A stretch of 64,000 nucleotides of DNA from Petroclostridium xylanilyticum (GTDB lineage: Bacteria > Bacillota > Clostridia > SK-Y3). The notes beneath the pieces are model-generated. The model was not told where the DNA came from. It saw only the letters and a program-made list of their open reading frames with translations, and searched no databases. Positions 17,087 through 25,870 of this stretch are shown here, in pieces. The DNA is taken from assembly GCF_002252565.1 (NCBI RefSeq), contig NZ_NPML01000019.1, positions 372,001 to 436,000 of the forward strand, written 5' to 3'. The position numbers were made by a program, and so were the translations under genes. The stretch's first letter is position 1. Every line of letters starts with the position of its first letter.

Positions 17087-18247
17087 CTAGTACGTTCCAT
17101 CCACATTTAAGGTTTTGTTTTCTATAGCCTTTTTCTTAAAGGTAGAGCTCTTAATCTTTTCCTGAAGCTTTTCATAAAAAAGGTCTTCATCTATAGGGAG
17201 TTCTACCCAGGCATCGGTCCATGCAGAAAGATGCATTGCATTAGAGATAGTTAAACCTTTGATGCCTTCAACTCCTGGTGCAAGAAGTTTGGTACCCTTC
17301 AGAATGGCTTCCACCCAGTTTGTCATAATACCAACATGGGCTGTTTCTTTACCAGTGATGGGGATTTCGCACTTCCAACATTCAGGTTCACCAAAACCTC
17401 CCGTATATTCTCTGTTAAATTGTCTTTCTCCTATTCTTGTACGCCAAAAAGTAAGTTTTCCATCTTCAACAACAATCTTGCCTCTATCTCCGGCAATTTC
17501 AAAACGGTTGGTTCCCGGTGTCTCCCCGGTAGATGTAATAAAGACCCCGGTTGCTCCATTTTCATATTCTACATAAGCCGTCACATCATCTTCCACTTCT
17601 ATATCGTGGTACTTGCCAAAAGCACAGAATGCACGTACTCGCTTTGGCATTCCACAAATCCACTGCCAGAGGTCAAGCTGATGCGGGTCCTGGTTTAGCA
17701 ATACACCGCCGCCTTCTCCTGCCCAGGTGGCGCGCCACCCACCGGAGTTGTAATAGCTTTGCGAGCGGTACCATGTGGTGATAATCCAATTTGTTCGTTT
17801 AATCTCTCCAAGCTCACCAGATTCTATCAAATCCTTTAATTTCTGATATAAAGGATTTGTTCGCTGATTGTACATGATTCCAAAAACCTTACCGCTCTTT
17901 TCAGCTGCTTCGTTCATCTCCCGGACCTGCTTTGTATAAACCCCTGCCGGTTTTTCAATTAATACGTGCAGCCCATATTCAAAAGCTTTTATAGCAAGGG
18001 GTGGATGGTCATAATGAGGTGTAGCAACTAATACAGCATCTACACTATTAGAATTAAAAAATGTATGGGCATTATCAAATAACTGGATATCCTCTCCCAA
18101 GTTTTCTCTTGCCCATTTCAATCTTTCAGGGTTGCTATCGCATACCGCAACCAGCTCTCCTCCTGGAACTTCCCCTTTTACCAGGTTTTTGGCATGAGCA
18201 CTACCCATATTTCCTATACCTATAATACCTATACGTACTTTATCCAT
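17087..18247 (-). CDS. Gfo/Idh/MocA family NAD(P)-dependent sugar dehydrogenase
   Basis: 386 residues: Rossmann domain VRIGIIGIGNMGSAHAKNL, the EKPAG motif with its catalytic lysine (HVLIEKPAGVYTKQ), then a C-terminal alpha/beta substrate domain containing GGVLLNQDPHQLDLWQW. Such enzymes oxidise or reduce hydroxyl groups on sugars, inositols or glycosides. It is last in a leftward run with two isomerase-like genes and a second family member, and downstream of an ABC sugar importer. The substrate cannot be assigned from sequence; a pair of such enzymes can act as oxidation and re-reduction steps around an epimerisation or glycoside cleavage. GGAGGTCAGCAT precedes the ATG. Confidence 0.88.
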   Translation of the reverse strand: MDKVRIGIIGIGNMGSAHAKNLVKGEVPGGELVAVCDSNPERLKWARENLGEDIQLFDNAHTFFNSNSVDAVLVATPHYDHPPLAIKAFEYGLHVLIEKPAGVYTKQVREMNEAAEKSGKVFGIMYNQRTNPLYQKLKDLIESGELGEIKRTNWIITTWYRSQSYYNSGGWRATWAGEGGGVLLNQDPHQLDLWQWICGMPKRVRAFCAFGKYHDIEVEDDVTAYVEYENGATGVFITSTGETPGTNRFEIAGDRGKIVVEDGKLTFWRTRIGERQFNREYTGGFGEPECWKCEIPITGKETAHVGIMTNWVEAILKGTKLLAPGVEGIKGLTISNAMHLSAWTDAWVELPIDEDLFYEKLQEKIKSSTFKKKAIENKTLNVDGTY

Positions 18248-18268
18248 ATGCTGACCTCCTTCATTAGT

Positions 18269-19126
18269 TCATTTTTCAATCCCAGCAAGTATCTTTTTCA
18301 ATGCTTGCGCAGCAATTGCAAATTGTTTTGGACCACCTTCAGGAAGACTTTGAATTTTAGGATCCAGTTCCAATGCTGCCAGACCAGCAAATGCTCCGAG
18401 GTGAGGTTCCAAGGATAGGAAACCTTCAAATCCTCTATTATGAAGTGCAGTTAAAATTTCTTTTACTTTTCCGTCTCCTTCCCCAGCCGGTACCACGTGA
18501 TGATCACTATACACAGCATCCTTAATATGCACGTAAACCACAAAATCCTTTAGCAATTCATAAGCCTTAGGATATGTCTCTTCATCACATTGTATAAAAT
18601 TGGCAGGATCAAAAGTAGCTTTTAAATAATTGCAGTTCATAGTTTGTAATAAATCCAGACATCTTTCTGCAGTGTCTCCATAGATATCCTTTTCATTTTC
18701 ATGCAAAAGTACCAATCCGGTACCTTCTGCTGCTTTTATAAACTGATTCCATCTATTCATCACTTCATCTCTATACTTTGCAGGATCTTCTCCTTTTGGC
18801 ATAAAAAAACTGAACATTCGGATATATTTTGCTTCCATAACTGTTGCAATCTCCAATGTATGTTTAAAAAGCTCAAGATGAGGTGCAAAATCATCAGTAA
18901 TCTTAATCTTTCCTATAGGCGACCCGATGGCAGAAAGCTTAAATCCCCTGGCATCCAGCTGTTTTTTAATTTCTCTTACTTCATCTAATGAGTATTCTAC
19001 AAGGTTCTTCCCATTAACTCCTCTCATCTCAATATAACCAATACCATGCTGCTCCAATACGTCCATCTGGGTTTTTAAATCCATGTCAATCTCATCTGCA
19101 AAGGCAGATAAAATAAATTTGCTCAT
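18269..19126 (-). CDS. Sugar phosphate isomerase/epimerase-like TIM barrel protein
   Basis: 285 residues of the AP endonuclease family 2/xylose isomerase-like barrel. Metal-binding positions are recognisable in GLVLLHENEKDIYGDT, LKATFDPANFIQ, VYVHIKDAVYSDHHVVPAGEGDG and FLSLEPHL. Members include sugar epimerases, inosose dehydratases and 3-keto-glycoside processing enzymes. It is 21 nt upstream of the Gfo/Idh gene ending the run, and 76 nt downstream of a second barrel protein. Role inferred: epimerisation or dehydration of an oxidised sugar made by a neighbouring dehydrogenase. AAGGGGGAAC serves as ribosome site. Confidence 0.82.
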   Translation of the reverse strand: MSKFILSAFADEIDMDLKTQMDVLEQHGIGYIEMRGVNGKNLVEYSLDEVREIKKQLDARGFKLSAIGSPIGKIKITDDFAPHLELFKHTLEIATVMEAKYIRMFSFFMPKGEDPAKYRDEVMNRWNQFIKAAEGTGLVLLHENEKDIYGDTAERCLDLLQTMNCNYLKATFDPANFIQCDEETYPKAYELLKDFVVYVHIKDAVYSDHHVVPAGEGDGKVKEILTALHNRGFEGFLSLEPHLGAFAGLAALELDPKIQSLPEGGPKQFAIAAQALKKILAGIEK

Positions 19127-19202
19127 TATAAGTTCCCCCTTACGGTATTTATGTAATTTTATTATAGCTTAATATTTATACATATTCTTTGGTTTTATTG
19201 CT

Positions 19203-20003
19203 TTAAATATTGCAAATATTGCGCACATACTCTATTGACTTGCATGTCGCTTCCCGCTTTGGTTCACAATGGGTTTCTATTACTATATTTCCCTTATATC
19301 CATCAGTGTTTAAATCTTTAAGCTGATTTTTCCAGTCGATCTCTCCATAACCTACCGGTACAAAGATATTTCCACCATCAGTCTTTTTTACATCCTTTAC
19401 GTGAACATTGTCGATATATTTTCTAAGTAACTGATATCCTGCACAATAACTTTCTTCGCCTGCATTAAATAAATTTCCTACATCCCAATTCAACTTTAGC
19501 CCTGAACCTTCCAGATCTTTTAACATTCTATAAACATTCTCACTGGTATCCGCCCACCATCCCGGTTCATTTTCCAGATTAACGTTGAACCCTTTGCTCA
19601 CTGCCTTCAAACTGCTCTCCCCCAAAACGTCAAGGACTCTTTCATAGTCAGCAGGTTGATCTGCATCCGAACGTTTTACTCCAAAAATAATAATTCTTTT
19701 CACCTCGAGTTCTTCTGCTAAAAAGAGAGTTTTTTCCAGTAAGCTGCCTCTATGTTCTTTCATCTCATCAGTGTCTAATGGTACCTTAAATAAACCGGGA
19801 GAAACTGCTGTAAATTCTATATTATAATCTTTCTTTATTCTTTTAATGCACTCAATCTGTTCATTAGAAAACAGCGGAAACCGGCTGCCCCACCCACTTC
19901 TTAATTCATACCGGAATACTCCCAACCGTATGCCAAATTTTACTGCTGATTCTAAATCCTGGTCAATTTCATCAGTTACAACTGTCAGTTTCAAAGTACT
20001 CAT
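19203..20003 (-). CDS. Sugar phosphate isomerase/epimerase-like TIM barrel protein
   Basis: 266 residues, same superfamily as its neighbour but diverged: metal-ligand regions are FNVNLENEPGWWADT, LKLNWDVGNLFNAG, YIDNVHVKDVKKTDG and GNIVIETHCEPKRE. The gap of 7 nt to the Gfo/Idh gene at 20011 shows operon organisation. Two barrels plus two dehydrogenases suggest a multi-step conversion of a sugar acid or cyclitol. Substrate unknown. The ATG follows AAGGAGGAATG with good spacing. Confidence 0.82.
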   Translation of the reverse strand: MSTLKLTVVTDEIDQDLESAVKFGIRLGVFRYELRSGWGSRFPLFSNEQIECIKRIKKDYNIEFTAVSPGLFKVPLDTDEMKEHRGSLLEKTLFLAEELEVKRIIIFGVKRSDADQPADYERVLDVLGESSLKAVSKGFNVNLENEPGWWADTSENVYRMLKDLEGSGLKLNWDVGNLFNAGEESYCAGYQLLRKYIDNVHVKDVKKTDGGNIFVPVGYGEIDWKNQLKDLNTDGYKGNIVIETHCEPKREATCKSIEYVRNICNI

Positions 20004-20010
20004 TCCTCCT

Positions 20011-21225
20011 TCACAAAAATAGATTGAAGCAATTATATCCCTTCATCGGGAATGGCTTTGTTGTTGAAGCCCATGCCGCAGAAACTTCTGAAAACAGTTT
20101 GCCAGTAGAACATGCTTTTTGAAAGATTTCTTCAATATCTTTAATATACGTTGCAACCGTATCATTTTCTTGTGAAATGATTAAGTGTTCTTCCGGTATT
20201 TTTATCGTTCTACCGCATGACTCAAAGGCTCCATTGGAAGCCAGTATAAAGCTGCGGCATGATTCTATGGAACTAAATAATTGTTTATTGTTGTCTCCAA
20301 GAACATCTATCAGATTATCATAAATATTTTTAAATAGATTTTCTTGCCCAAACAAATAATTTTCTTTATTCCCTTCTTCATCGGTAATTTGTAACAAATT
20401 ATTAAAATTCCAATAGGCTTTTCCTTTACTACCCTGCACTGATATATACGGAATATCATCAAACTTATTACATAAAGTGGCAAAAAATCTTATCTCAACT
20501 CCATTTATTGTATAAATTCTCACGCACGAAGTATCTTCGCCTGCAATGTTATGTGCCTTATATAATTCTGCTTGTACCCAATGGGGTGCAGCATTTGTTG
20601 TATTACCATAACCTGCAATGATAAGGCAATTGTTCAAAAGGTGTGCAAATGGATTATTGATAGTTCCATCCAATATATATTTACCGTTCACTACTAATTT
20701 ACCCGCCCATGCTGTCCTACTATAATAGGCTTGTGTCCTTTTCCACATCCCGACACCGGTGATACTCTGTATTTCTCCGAGAATGCCTTGTTTTACCTTT
20801 TCTAATAACATTTGAAAGGCTTTCCCGGAAGTATTTTGAAAATTTACTGCACATAGTTTTCCACTTAGGCGCTGCACCTGTATAATAGCATCTATATCCT
20901 GGATGGTAACTGCAGGGGGTTTCTCGAGAAGTACGTTAAATCCTTTTTCCATTACTGCAATACTCATATCCTTATGCAGGTGGATAGGAGTAGCAATGGT
21001 TATAAAATCAATATCAGGGTGGCTTTGCAGCATATCATTATAATCACTGTAATGTCTGGCTCCTGCCGAAATTAGTTTATCATAAGTTGCTTTACTTAAA
21101 TGAATATAAGGTTCTGCAAAGGCTGTTAGTTCCAGATATCCTTCTGCTGCTAAATCCATAATAGTATCCGCATGAACCCGCCCAAATCCACCAATACCAA
21201 TTAACCCAACCTTGTACTTTCTCAT
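20011..21225 (-). CDS. Gfo/Idh/MocA family NAD(P)-dependent dehydrogenase
   Basis: 404 residues. N-terminal VGLIGIGGFGRVHADTI and the EKPPA motif (FNVLLEKPPAVTIQD) identify the family; the C-terminal half is longer than in the gene at 17087 and the pair share only the family core. It is the first gene of the four-gene dehydrogenase/isomerase run, 330 bp after the permease gene of the ABC importer. The intervening gap contains a terminator and a structured repeat, so the run may have its own promoter. Substrate unknown. Confidence 0.86.
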   Translation of the reverse strand: MRKYKVGLIGIGGFGRVHADTIMDLAAEGYLELTAFAEPYIHLSKATYDKLISAGARHYSDYNDMLQSHPDIDFITIATPIHLHKDMSIAVMEKGFNVLLEKPPAVTIQDIDAIIQVQRLSGKLCAVNFQNTSGKAFQMLLEKVKQGILGEIQSITGVGMWKRTQAYYSRTAWAGKLVVNGKYILDGTINNPFAHLLNNCLIIAGYGNTTNAAPHWVQAELYKAHNIAGEDTSCVRIYTINGVEIRFFATLCNKFDDIPYISVQGSKGKAYWNFNNLLQITDEEGNKENYLFGQENLFKNIYDNLIDVLGDNNKQLFSSIESCRSFILASNGAFESCGRTIKIPEEHLIISQENDTVATYIKDIEEIFQKACSTGKLFSEVSAAWASTTKPFPMKGYNCFNLFL

Positions 21226-21262
21226 TTCTATCCTTCTTTCATAGATAATTTAACCTGTTGTT

Positions 21263-21432
21263 CTAGTTAAATTAATATGGAAAGAATATAATGAAAAGGC
21301 TTAGAGCTTGTTAATGCAGCGAAGGAGAAGTCGCATCACCTGTTTGAGCTAAGCGTACTTGATGCGACCCGGAGCAAATTTACAAGCTCTTAGCCTTGGA
21401 ACTCCTTGATTCTTGGAATATAATTTAACTAG
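21263..21432. repeat. 170-bp MITE-like element with nested inverted repeats
   Basis: Outer ends CTAGTTAAATTAATAT (21263-21278) and ATATAATTTAACTAG (21418-21432) are inverted repeats. A second stem joins 21297-21316 with 21379-21396 (AGGCTTAGAGCTTGT type), and an inner hairpin has arms GTCGCATCA (21330-21338) and TGATGCGAC (21360-21368). The inner GTCGCATCA/TGATGCGAC pair also occurs in the element at 14169-14295. It occupies most of the gap between the permease and dehydrogenase runs. Confidence 0.7.
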
Positions 21433-21485
21433 CACAATGCGTTAATGTATAAAGAATTATAGTTATTATAATAAATTAAAATTAA

Positions 21486-21515
21486 GAGTCCGAAATACTT
21501 TAGTATCCCGAACTC
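21486..21515 (-). terminator. Terminator of the ABC importer operon
   Basis: 13-nt arms 21486-21498 and 21503-21515 pair with G-U tolerance (GAGTTCGGGATAC read leftward), followed on the minus strand by TTAATTTTAATTT. It lies 40 bp past the permease stop. Confidence 0.65.
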
Positions 21516-21554
21516 CCAATATTACCAATTAGCATTCATTTAAATTATCACAAA

Positions 21555-22400
21555 CTATCCTTTTAAACCACTCGTACTAATACCTTCAACAAGATATTTC
21601 TGGAACATGATAAATATTATAAATACGGGTACAAGTGATGCAACAGACATCGCAAACATGGCTCCCCAGTTGGTAACAGCAGCCGGATCGGCAAACATTT
21701 TTAAAGCCAGCGATACCGGATATAACTTTGTTTTCTGCAAATACAACAAAGGTCCGAAAAAGTCTTCCCATTTCCAATAGAAAGAGAATATTGCTGACGT
21801 AATAAGTGCCGGTACAATTAAAGGCAATATAATTCTAAAAAATATTGCATACTTTCCACAGCCATCTATCTTCGCCGACTCGTCCAATTCGTTTGGAATT
21901 CCCCTTATAAATTGCATGATTAAGAAGATAAAAAACGGGACTCCAAAAAAGGACGGAACAATTAAAGGTTTAAAGGAATTTAGCCAACCCAGTTTATTAA
22001 ATAAAATATATTGTGGAACAATCAATACCTGCTGCGGCAGCATTAGTGTTGTTATCATACAAACAAACCAAAATTTCCTTCCAAAAAACTTAACCCTTGA
22101 AAACCCATAGGCAACCAGCGCAGAAGACGTAACCTGCCCTATTGTGGAAAGTATAACAATAAATAATGAATTTTTGAAAAAAGTTGCAAACGTTACTCCT
22201 CCAAATCCCTTCCATCCTTGAACATAATTCTCAAAGTTTAGGCGCTTAGGTATAAGGGAATAGGAATTTTTAAATATTTCCGAATGTTCTTTCAGTGAAC
22301 TTGCTATCAACCATAGAACAGGGTAAACCATTAAAAAAGCTGCCAGCGATACAAAAAAATAGTATAAAAATGTATTAGTAGCTTTTTTTGATATTTTCAT
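21555..22400 (-). CDS. Carbohydrate ABC transporter permease (MalG family)
   Basis: 281 residues with six predicted membrane helices, starting [20 protein letters not shown], and the permease EAA loop [24 protein letters not shown] that contacts the ATPase. It pairs with the MalF-type permease immediately upstream (coding regions adjoin). The frame extends to 22424, overlapping the upstream stop, but ATG 22400 is chosen because AAGGAG lies 10 nt before it. No ATPase gene is present in the cluster, so a shared MsmX-type ATPase encoded elsewhere must energise it, as is usual in Firmicutes. Confidence 0.88.
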   Translation of the reverse strand: MKISKKATNTFLYYFFVSLAAFLMVYPVLWLIASSLKEHSEIFKNSYSLIPKRLNFENYVQGWKGFGGVTFATFFKNSLFIVILSTIGQVTSSALVAYGFSRVKFFGRKFWFVCMITTLMLPQQVLIVPQYILFNKLGWLNSFKPLIVPSFFGVPFFIFLIMQFIRGIPNELDESAKIDGCGKYAIFFRIILPLIVPALITSAIFSFYWKWEDFFGPLLYLQKTKLYPVSLALKMFADPAAVTNWGAMFAMSVASLVPVFIIFIMFQKYLVEGISTSGLKG

Positions 22401-22404
22401 TTTA

Positions 22405-23349
22405 CTAGTTCTCCTTTGACTCATAATAAACCCAGTAAGATGAAGACTTAAATATAATTCCGGTAAAAATAGCGACTATTACAAGTAAAATCCATGCTAA
22501 TGCAGAACCATAACCCATTTCATAATAGCTAAATGTTTTCTGGAATAGATATACTGCATAAAAGAGAGTACTATCAAAAGGTCCTCCCTCAGTAATAACA
22601 AAACATTGCGTGAACGCCATAAATCCGTTAATTGTCTGCATAATAAAATTAAAAAATATAATTGGGGTAAGTGATGGAATTGTAATATTCGTAAACTTCC
22701 TCCACCTGTTGGCACCATCAATAGAAGCTGCTTCATATAAGCTGTTTGGTATTTGTTTTAACCCAGCGAGGAAAATCAGCATTGGTGAACCGAACTGCCA
22801 AACTGCCAGAAGGATAAGTGTCCAGATCGCCGTTCTTGGATCGCCGATCCAACCGAATCCTTTCTCGATTATTCCCAAAGCCACAAGAATAGAGTTCAAT
22901 GCCCCTTCTACACCAAACAATTGACGCCACATTACCGCTACAGCAACGCTACCGCCGATAACAGATGGTATATAGAATATAGTCCTATACAAACCTACCA
23001 TAGGCCGATTAACTCTAAACAGCATGGCCACCGCAAGTGCAAAAGAAAGTCTGATAGGAACATGGACAAATACATAAAAAAATGTTACCTTTAATGCCTT
23101 CCAAAACCTTTCATCTTTTAAGAAAATCGTTTTATAGTTCTCCAATCCTATCCATACCGGTGCAGATAAAATGTCATAACGAGTAAATGACAAATATAGC
23201 GACGCAATGATCGGGATAATGGTAAATACAAAAAAGCCAATAAGCCAGGGAGATATGAAGACATATCCTGCAGCATGGTCAAATTCTCCCCTATATTTTC
23301 TTTTTTTTAGTATAGGTGGTTTTTCAGGAATTGTTTTTGCAATTTCCAA
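22405..23349 (-). CDS. Carbohydrate ABC transporter permease (MalF/UgpA family)
   Basis: 314 residues; a cytoplasmic N-terminal tail of about 25 residues is followed by six helices (first: [20 protein letters not shown]) and the EAA loop [24 protein letters not shown]. It forms the heterodimeric channel with the MalG-type protein. The start is a TTG at 23349 with GAGGTG 5 nt upstream. It is 141 nt downstream of the binding-protein gene; a small GGGCAGG/CCTGCCC hairpin lies in that gap. Confidence 0.87.
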   Translation of the reverse strand: MEIAKTIPEKPPILKKRKYRGEFDHAAGYVFISPWLIGFFVFTIIPIIASLYLSFTRYDILSAPVWIGLENYKTIFLKDERFWKALKVTFFYVFVHVPIRLSFALAVAMLFRVNRPMVGLYRTIFYIPSVIGGSVAVAVMWRQLFGVEGALNSILVALGIIEKGFGWIGDPRTAIWTLILLAVWQFGSPMLIFLAGLKQIPNSLYEAASIDGANRWRKFTNITIPSLTPIIFFNFIMQTINGFMAFTQCFVITEGGPFDSTLFYAVYLFQKTFSYYEMGYGSALAWILLVIVAIFTGIIFKSSSYWVYYESKEN

Positions 23350-23454
23350 TTTAACACCTCATTCCGATTAGAGTTTTCCAAATTAAGACCTAAATTTTAA
23401 ATCGCAAAATTGTGGAGGTAATCCTTTATGGTTACTCAGTAAAAAGGTTAGCAC

Positions 23455-23475
23455 GGGCAGGCACAAGACCTGCCC
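23455..23475 (-). repeat. GC-rich hairpin between binding-protein and permease genes
   Basis: GGGCAGG (23455-23461) and CCTGCCC (23469-23475) with loop CACAAGA. Similar GGGCAGC/GCTGCCC hairpin lies between bioB and bioY (56295-56315). In the importer message it could protect the abundant binding-protein transcript and lower permease expression. Confidence 0.5.
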
Positions 23476-23490
23476 CTACAGCTTCATAAA

Positions 23491-24852
23491 CTATTTCTTA
23501 TTTTTTGCTAAAATTTCATTAGCTCCCTGTCTGAATTTTTTGGCAGCTTCTTCTACAGTGATTTTTTCATACAATATTTCCTGTTCGATGTTTTTCAGCA
23601 ACTTATCCACTTCAGGGTGTCCTGCAGGGTCAGGAGGATCGATCGGACTGCTGTTCTTGATAACAAGATCAATATAATCAAACATTACTTTCTGAGAATC
23701 ACTCAACAATGGTTTTAATGCTTCCCTAACTTTTGAAGAAATTGGTACACCACGTTCTGCTAGTAACACTTTGTTAGCTTCAATATCATTCGTAAAATAG
23801 TTTATAAATTTTACTGCTTCATCTGCATTCTTAGAAGATTTTGCTACTGAGAAAAACTGTGAAGGTTTCAAATAATGACCGGGTTTCTTCTCACCCTTGG
23901 CTGTAGGCAGAAGTGCCAATTTCAACGGTCTGTTTGCCGCCTTGGTCATTGCAACAATCAGGTTGCTATGCATAGCACTAAGCATTGCTGCTTTTTGAGT
24001 AACAATCAGTTCGTTTTCTACACTCTTGATTTCCAGTCTCACGTCAGGTTTTGGAAGGACTCCGGCTTTTACCAATTGTAATTCTTTCTCAAAGAACTCT
24101 ATAAAGTATTTGTCATCTTCATAGCCAAGTTTTGTTCCATCCTCTGCATAGAAAACCTCTCCATGCTGTCTTAGATAATGCTTAAGGCCATGGAAATATC
24201 CTCCGGGGAAATTGCCATCAGCATAAATTCCTAAAGCTTTATGGAGCTTGGCAGCTGTATCCATATAATCATCCCATGTCCAGCCTGGTTGTGGTTCAGG
24301 TACACCGGCTTTCTTAAACAATTCAGGGTCATACGCAATGTTTAATGCATTGGTTCCTAAATTAACCGCATAGAGCCCGCCTTTAACAACTCCACCGGAA
24401 TAACTGTTTTCAGCCGCATCTCTTAAGTCCAGTCTATTATCTTTAACAAAGTCGTTTAAGTTTAACAATAATCCCTTATCCACGTACTGCTTCAAATACT
24501 GATAGTCCTGCTGGAATATATCTGGAAGGTTATTGGCAGCTGCCTGAGCAGCAATCTTTTCCCAATAGCCATCCCAACTGGTGAATTCCGGCTCAAGGGT
24601 AATCCCCGGATTATTTTTCTGATACATGTCTATAACCTTTAATGTACGGTCATGACGGTCCTGTGAACCCCACCACATTATTCTTAATACCGCTTTTTTA
24701 GCAGGTGCCTGTGTCTTGGGTGCTTCTTTCGCCTGTTCCTTGGTTGCCTCGCTTTTCGGAGTTCCCTTGGTTTCAGTCTTTGCACCACACCCAACCAGCA
24801 GTGCCGATATAGCTAGCACTACGACTAGTAATAATGCTAAAGCTTTTTTCAT
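23491..24852 (-). CDS. Extracellular sugar-binding lipoprotein of an ABC importer
   Basis: 453 residues. A signal peptide with lipobox LLVGC (cysteine about residue 22) is followed by a Lys/Ala/Pro/Thr-rich linker and a solute-binding protein family 1 fold (VLRIMWWGSQDRHDRTLKVIDMY). Tryptophans near PQPGWTWDDYMDTAAKL are typical sugar-contact residues. It is the first gene of the importer operon and should deliver oligosaccharides to the permeases downstream. With the YesMN pair upstream and the GH4 CHEV enzyme beyond, it resembles the lplABC-D layout of Bacillus. Ligand inferred as pectin- or galacturonate-derived, not shown. Confidence 0.87.
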   Translation of the reverse strand: MKKALALLLVVVLAISALLVGCGAKTETKGTPKSEATKEQAKEAPKTQAPAKKAVLRIMWWGSQDRHDRTLKVIDMYQKNNPGITLEPEFTSWDGYWEKIAAQAAANNLPDIFQQDYQYLKQYVDKGLLLNLNDFVKDNRLDLRDAAENSYSGGVVKGGLYAVNLGTNALNIAYDPELFKKAGVPEPQPGWTWDDYMDTAAKLHKALGIYADGNFPGGYFHGLKHYLRQHGEVFYAEDGTKLGYEDDKYFIEFFEKELQLVKAGVLPKPDVRLEIKSVENELIVTQKAAMLSAMHSNLIVAMTKAANRPLKLALLPTAKGEKKPGHYLKPSQFFSVAKSSKNADEAVKFINYFTNDIEANKVLLAERGVPISSKVREALKPLLSDSQKVMFDYIDLVIKNSSPIDPPDPAGHPEVDKLLKNIEQEILYEKITVEEAAKKFRQGANEILAKNKK

Positions 24853-24997
24853 TTTGCCACTCTCCCCTTGAAATATTTTTTAAGATTATATTTGTATTGT
24901 ACCGGATTAAACAAAGGATAAGAATAAAAAAAACCGATTTGTTTGTGCAAAAAACCGACTTTTCATATAAAATTCTATTATAATTTGTTCACTTTAT

Positions 24998-25870
24998 CTA
25001 TTCAAATAACTTTTTATATTCTGTTGGAGTATATCCTGTGTATTTCTTAAATATCTGCGCAAAGTATTGAGGATTGCTACCACAGCCCACCTGTTCCGCA
25101 ACTTCACAAATTTTGCAGTCCTTTACCTCTTCTATCAGTTTTTTTGCTTTTTCCATTCTTACCCTTTTAACATAGTGACAAAAGTTTTCATTCATCTCCT
25201 TTTTAAAAAGTTTTCCCAGATAATCCTCATTCATATATAATATCTCTTTTGCAATCCACGATAAGGACAACTGTTCATTTTGTATATTCTCATCTATGCA
25301 CTTTAAGATGGAATCAATTAATACGCTGTTTCTTCGAGCATTATGCTCATAATTGGCCTGTGCAATTTCCGTTCCTATCTGATCTTCTTGATAAAATCTA
25401 TTCATTAAGCCGTCTCGTAAAAACTGCTCCTTTACTTGAGGCATAACTTTCTCCAGCTTACTTTTTATACTGTTGATAAATTCTTCTTTCTCTATTTTCT
25501 CCTTTAATTCAGCAATAACCTTTATCAAAACATCTGTAATTTCATTCTCATTGGATGGTTTCAGAAGGTAATATTTAACACCATACTGCATCGCTTTACT
25601 TGCAAAATCAAACTCTCCGTATCCGGATAAAATAACAAAAACGATATCCGGAAATCTCTCTTTTGTCTTTTCAATTAATTCCAACCCATTTAAACCCGGC
25701 ATCTTTATATCCGTCAACACAATATGAGGTATTTCATTTACAATCATATCATAAGCTTCCAGTCCGTTCTTTGCTTCCTGTATACTAATTCCCAGGCCGG
25801 TCCAATCTACCATGCATTTTATTCCTTCTCGAATAATTCTTTCATCATCTACGAGTAAAAGCTTATACAT
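24998..25870 (-). CDS. YesN-type response regulator with AraC DNA-binding domain
   Basis: 290 residues: a receiver domain (LLVDDERIIREGIKCM, phospho-acceptor D54 in LTDIKMPGLNG, conserved K in YYLLKPSNENE) joined by a short linker to an AraC double HTH (LSWIAKEILYMNEDYLGKLF, CEVAEQVGCGSNPQYFAQIF). Typical YesN proteins are near 500 residues, so this one lacks the long central region. Its ATG overlaps the stop of the sensor kinase gene (TGATG), so the pair is translationally coupled. It most likely activates the importer operon 145 bp downstream. Confidence 0.9.
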   Translation of the reverse strand: MYKLLLVDDERIIREGIKCMVDWTGLGISIQEAKNGLEAYDMIVNEIPHIVLTDIKMPGLNGLELIEKTKERFPDIVFVILSGYGEFDFASKAMQYGVKYYLLKPSNENEITDVLIKVIAELKEKIEKEEFINSIKSKLEKVMPQVKEQFLRDGLMNRFYQEDQIGTEIAQANYEHNARRNSVLIDSILKCIDENIQNEQLSLSWIAKEILYMNEDYLGKLFKKEMNENFCHYVKRVRMEKAKKLIEEVKDCKICEVAEQVGCGSNPQYFAQIFKKYTGYTPTEYKKLFE

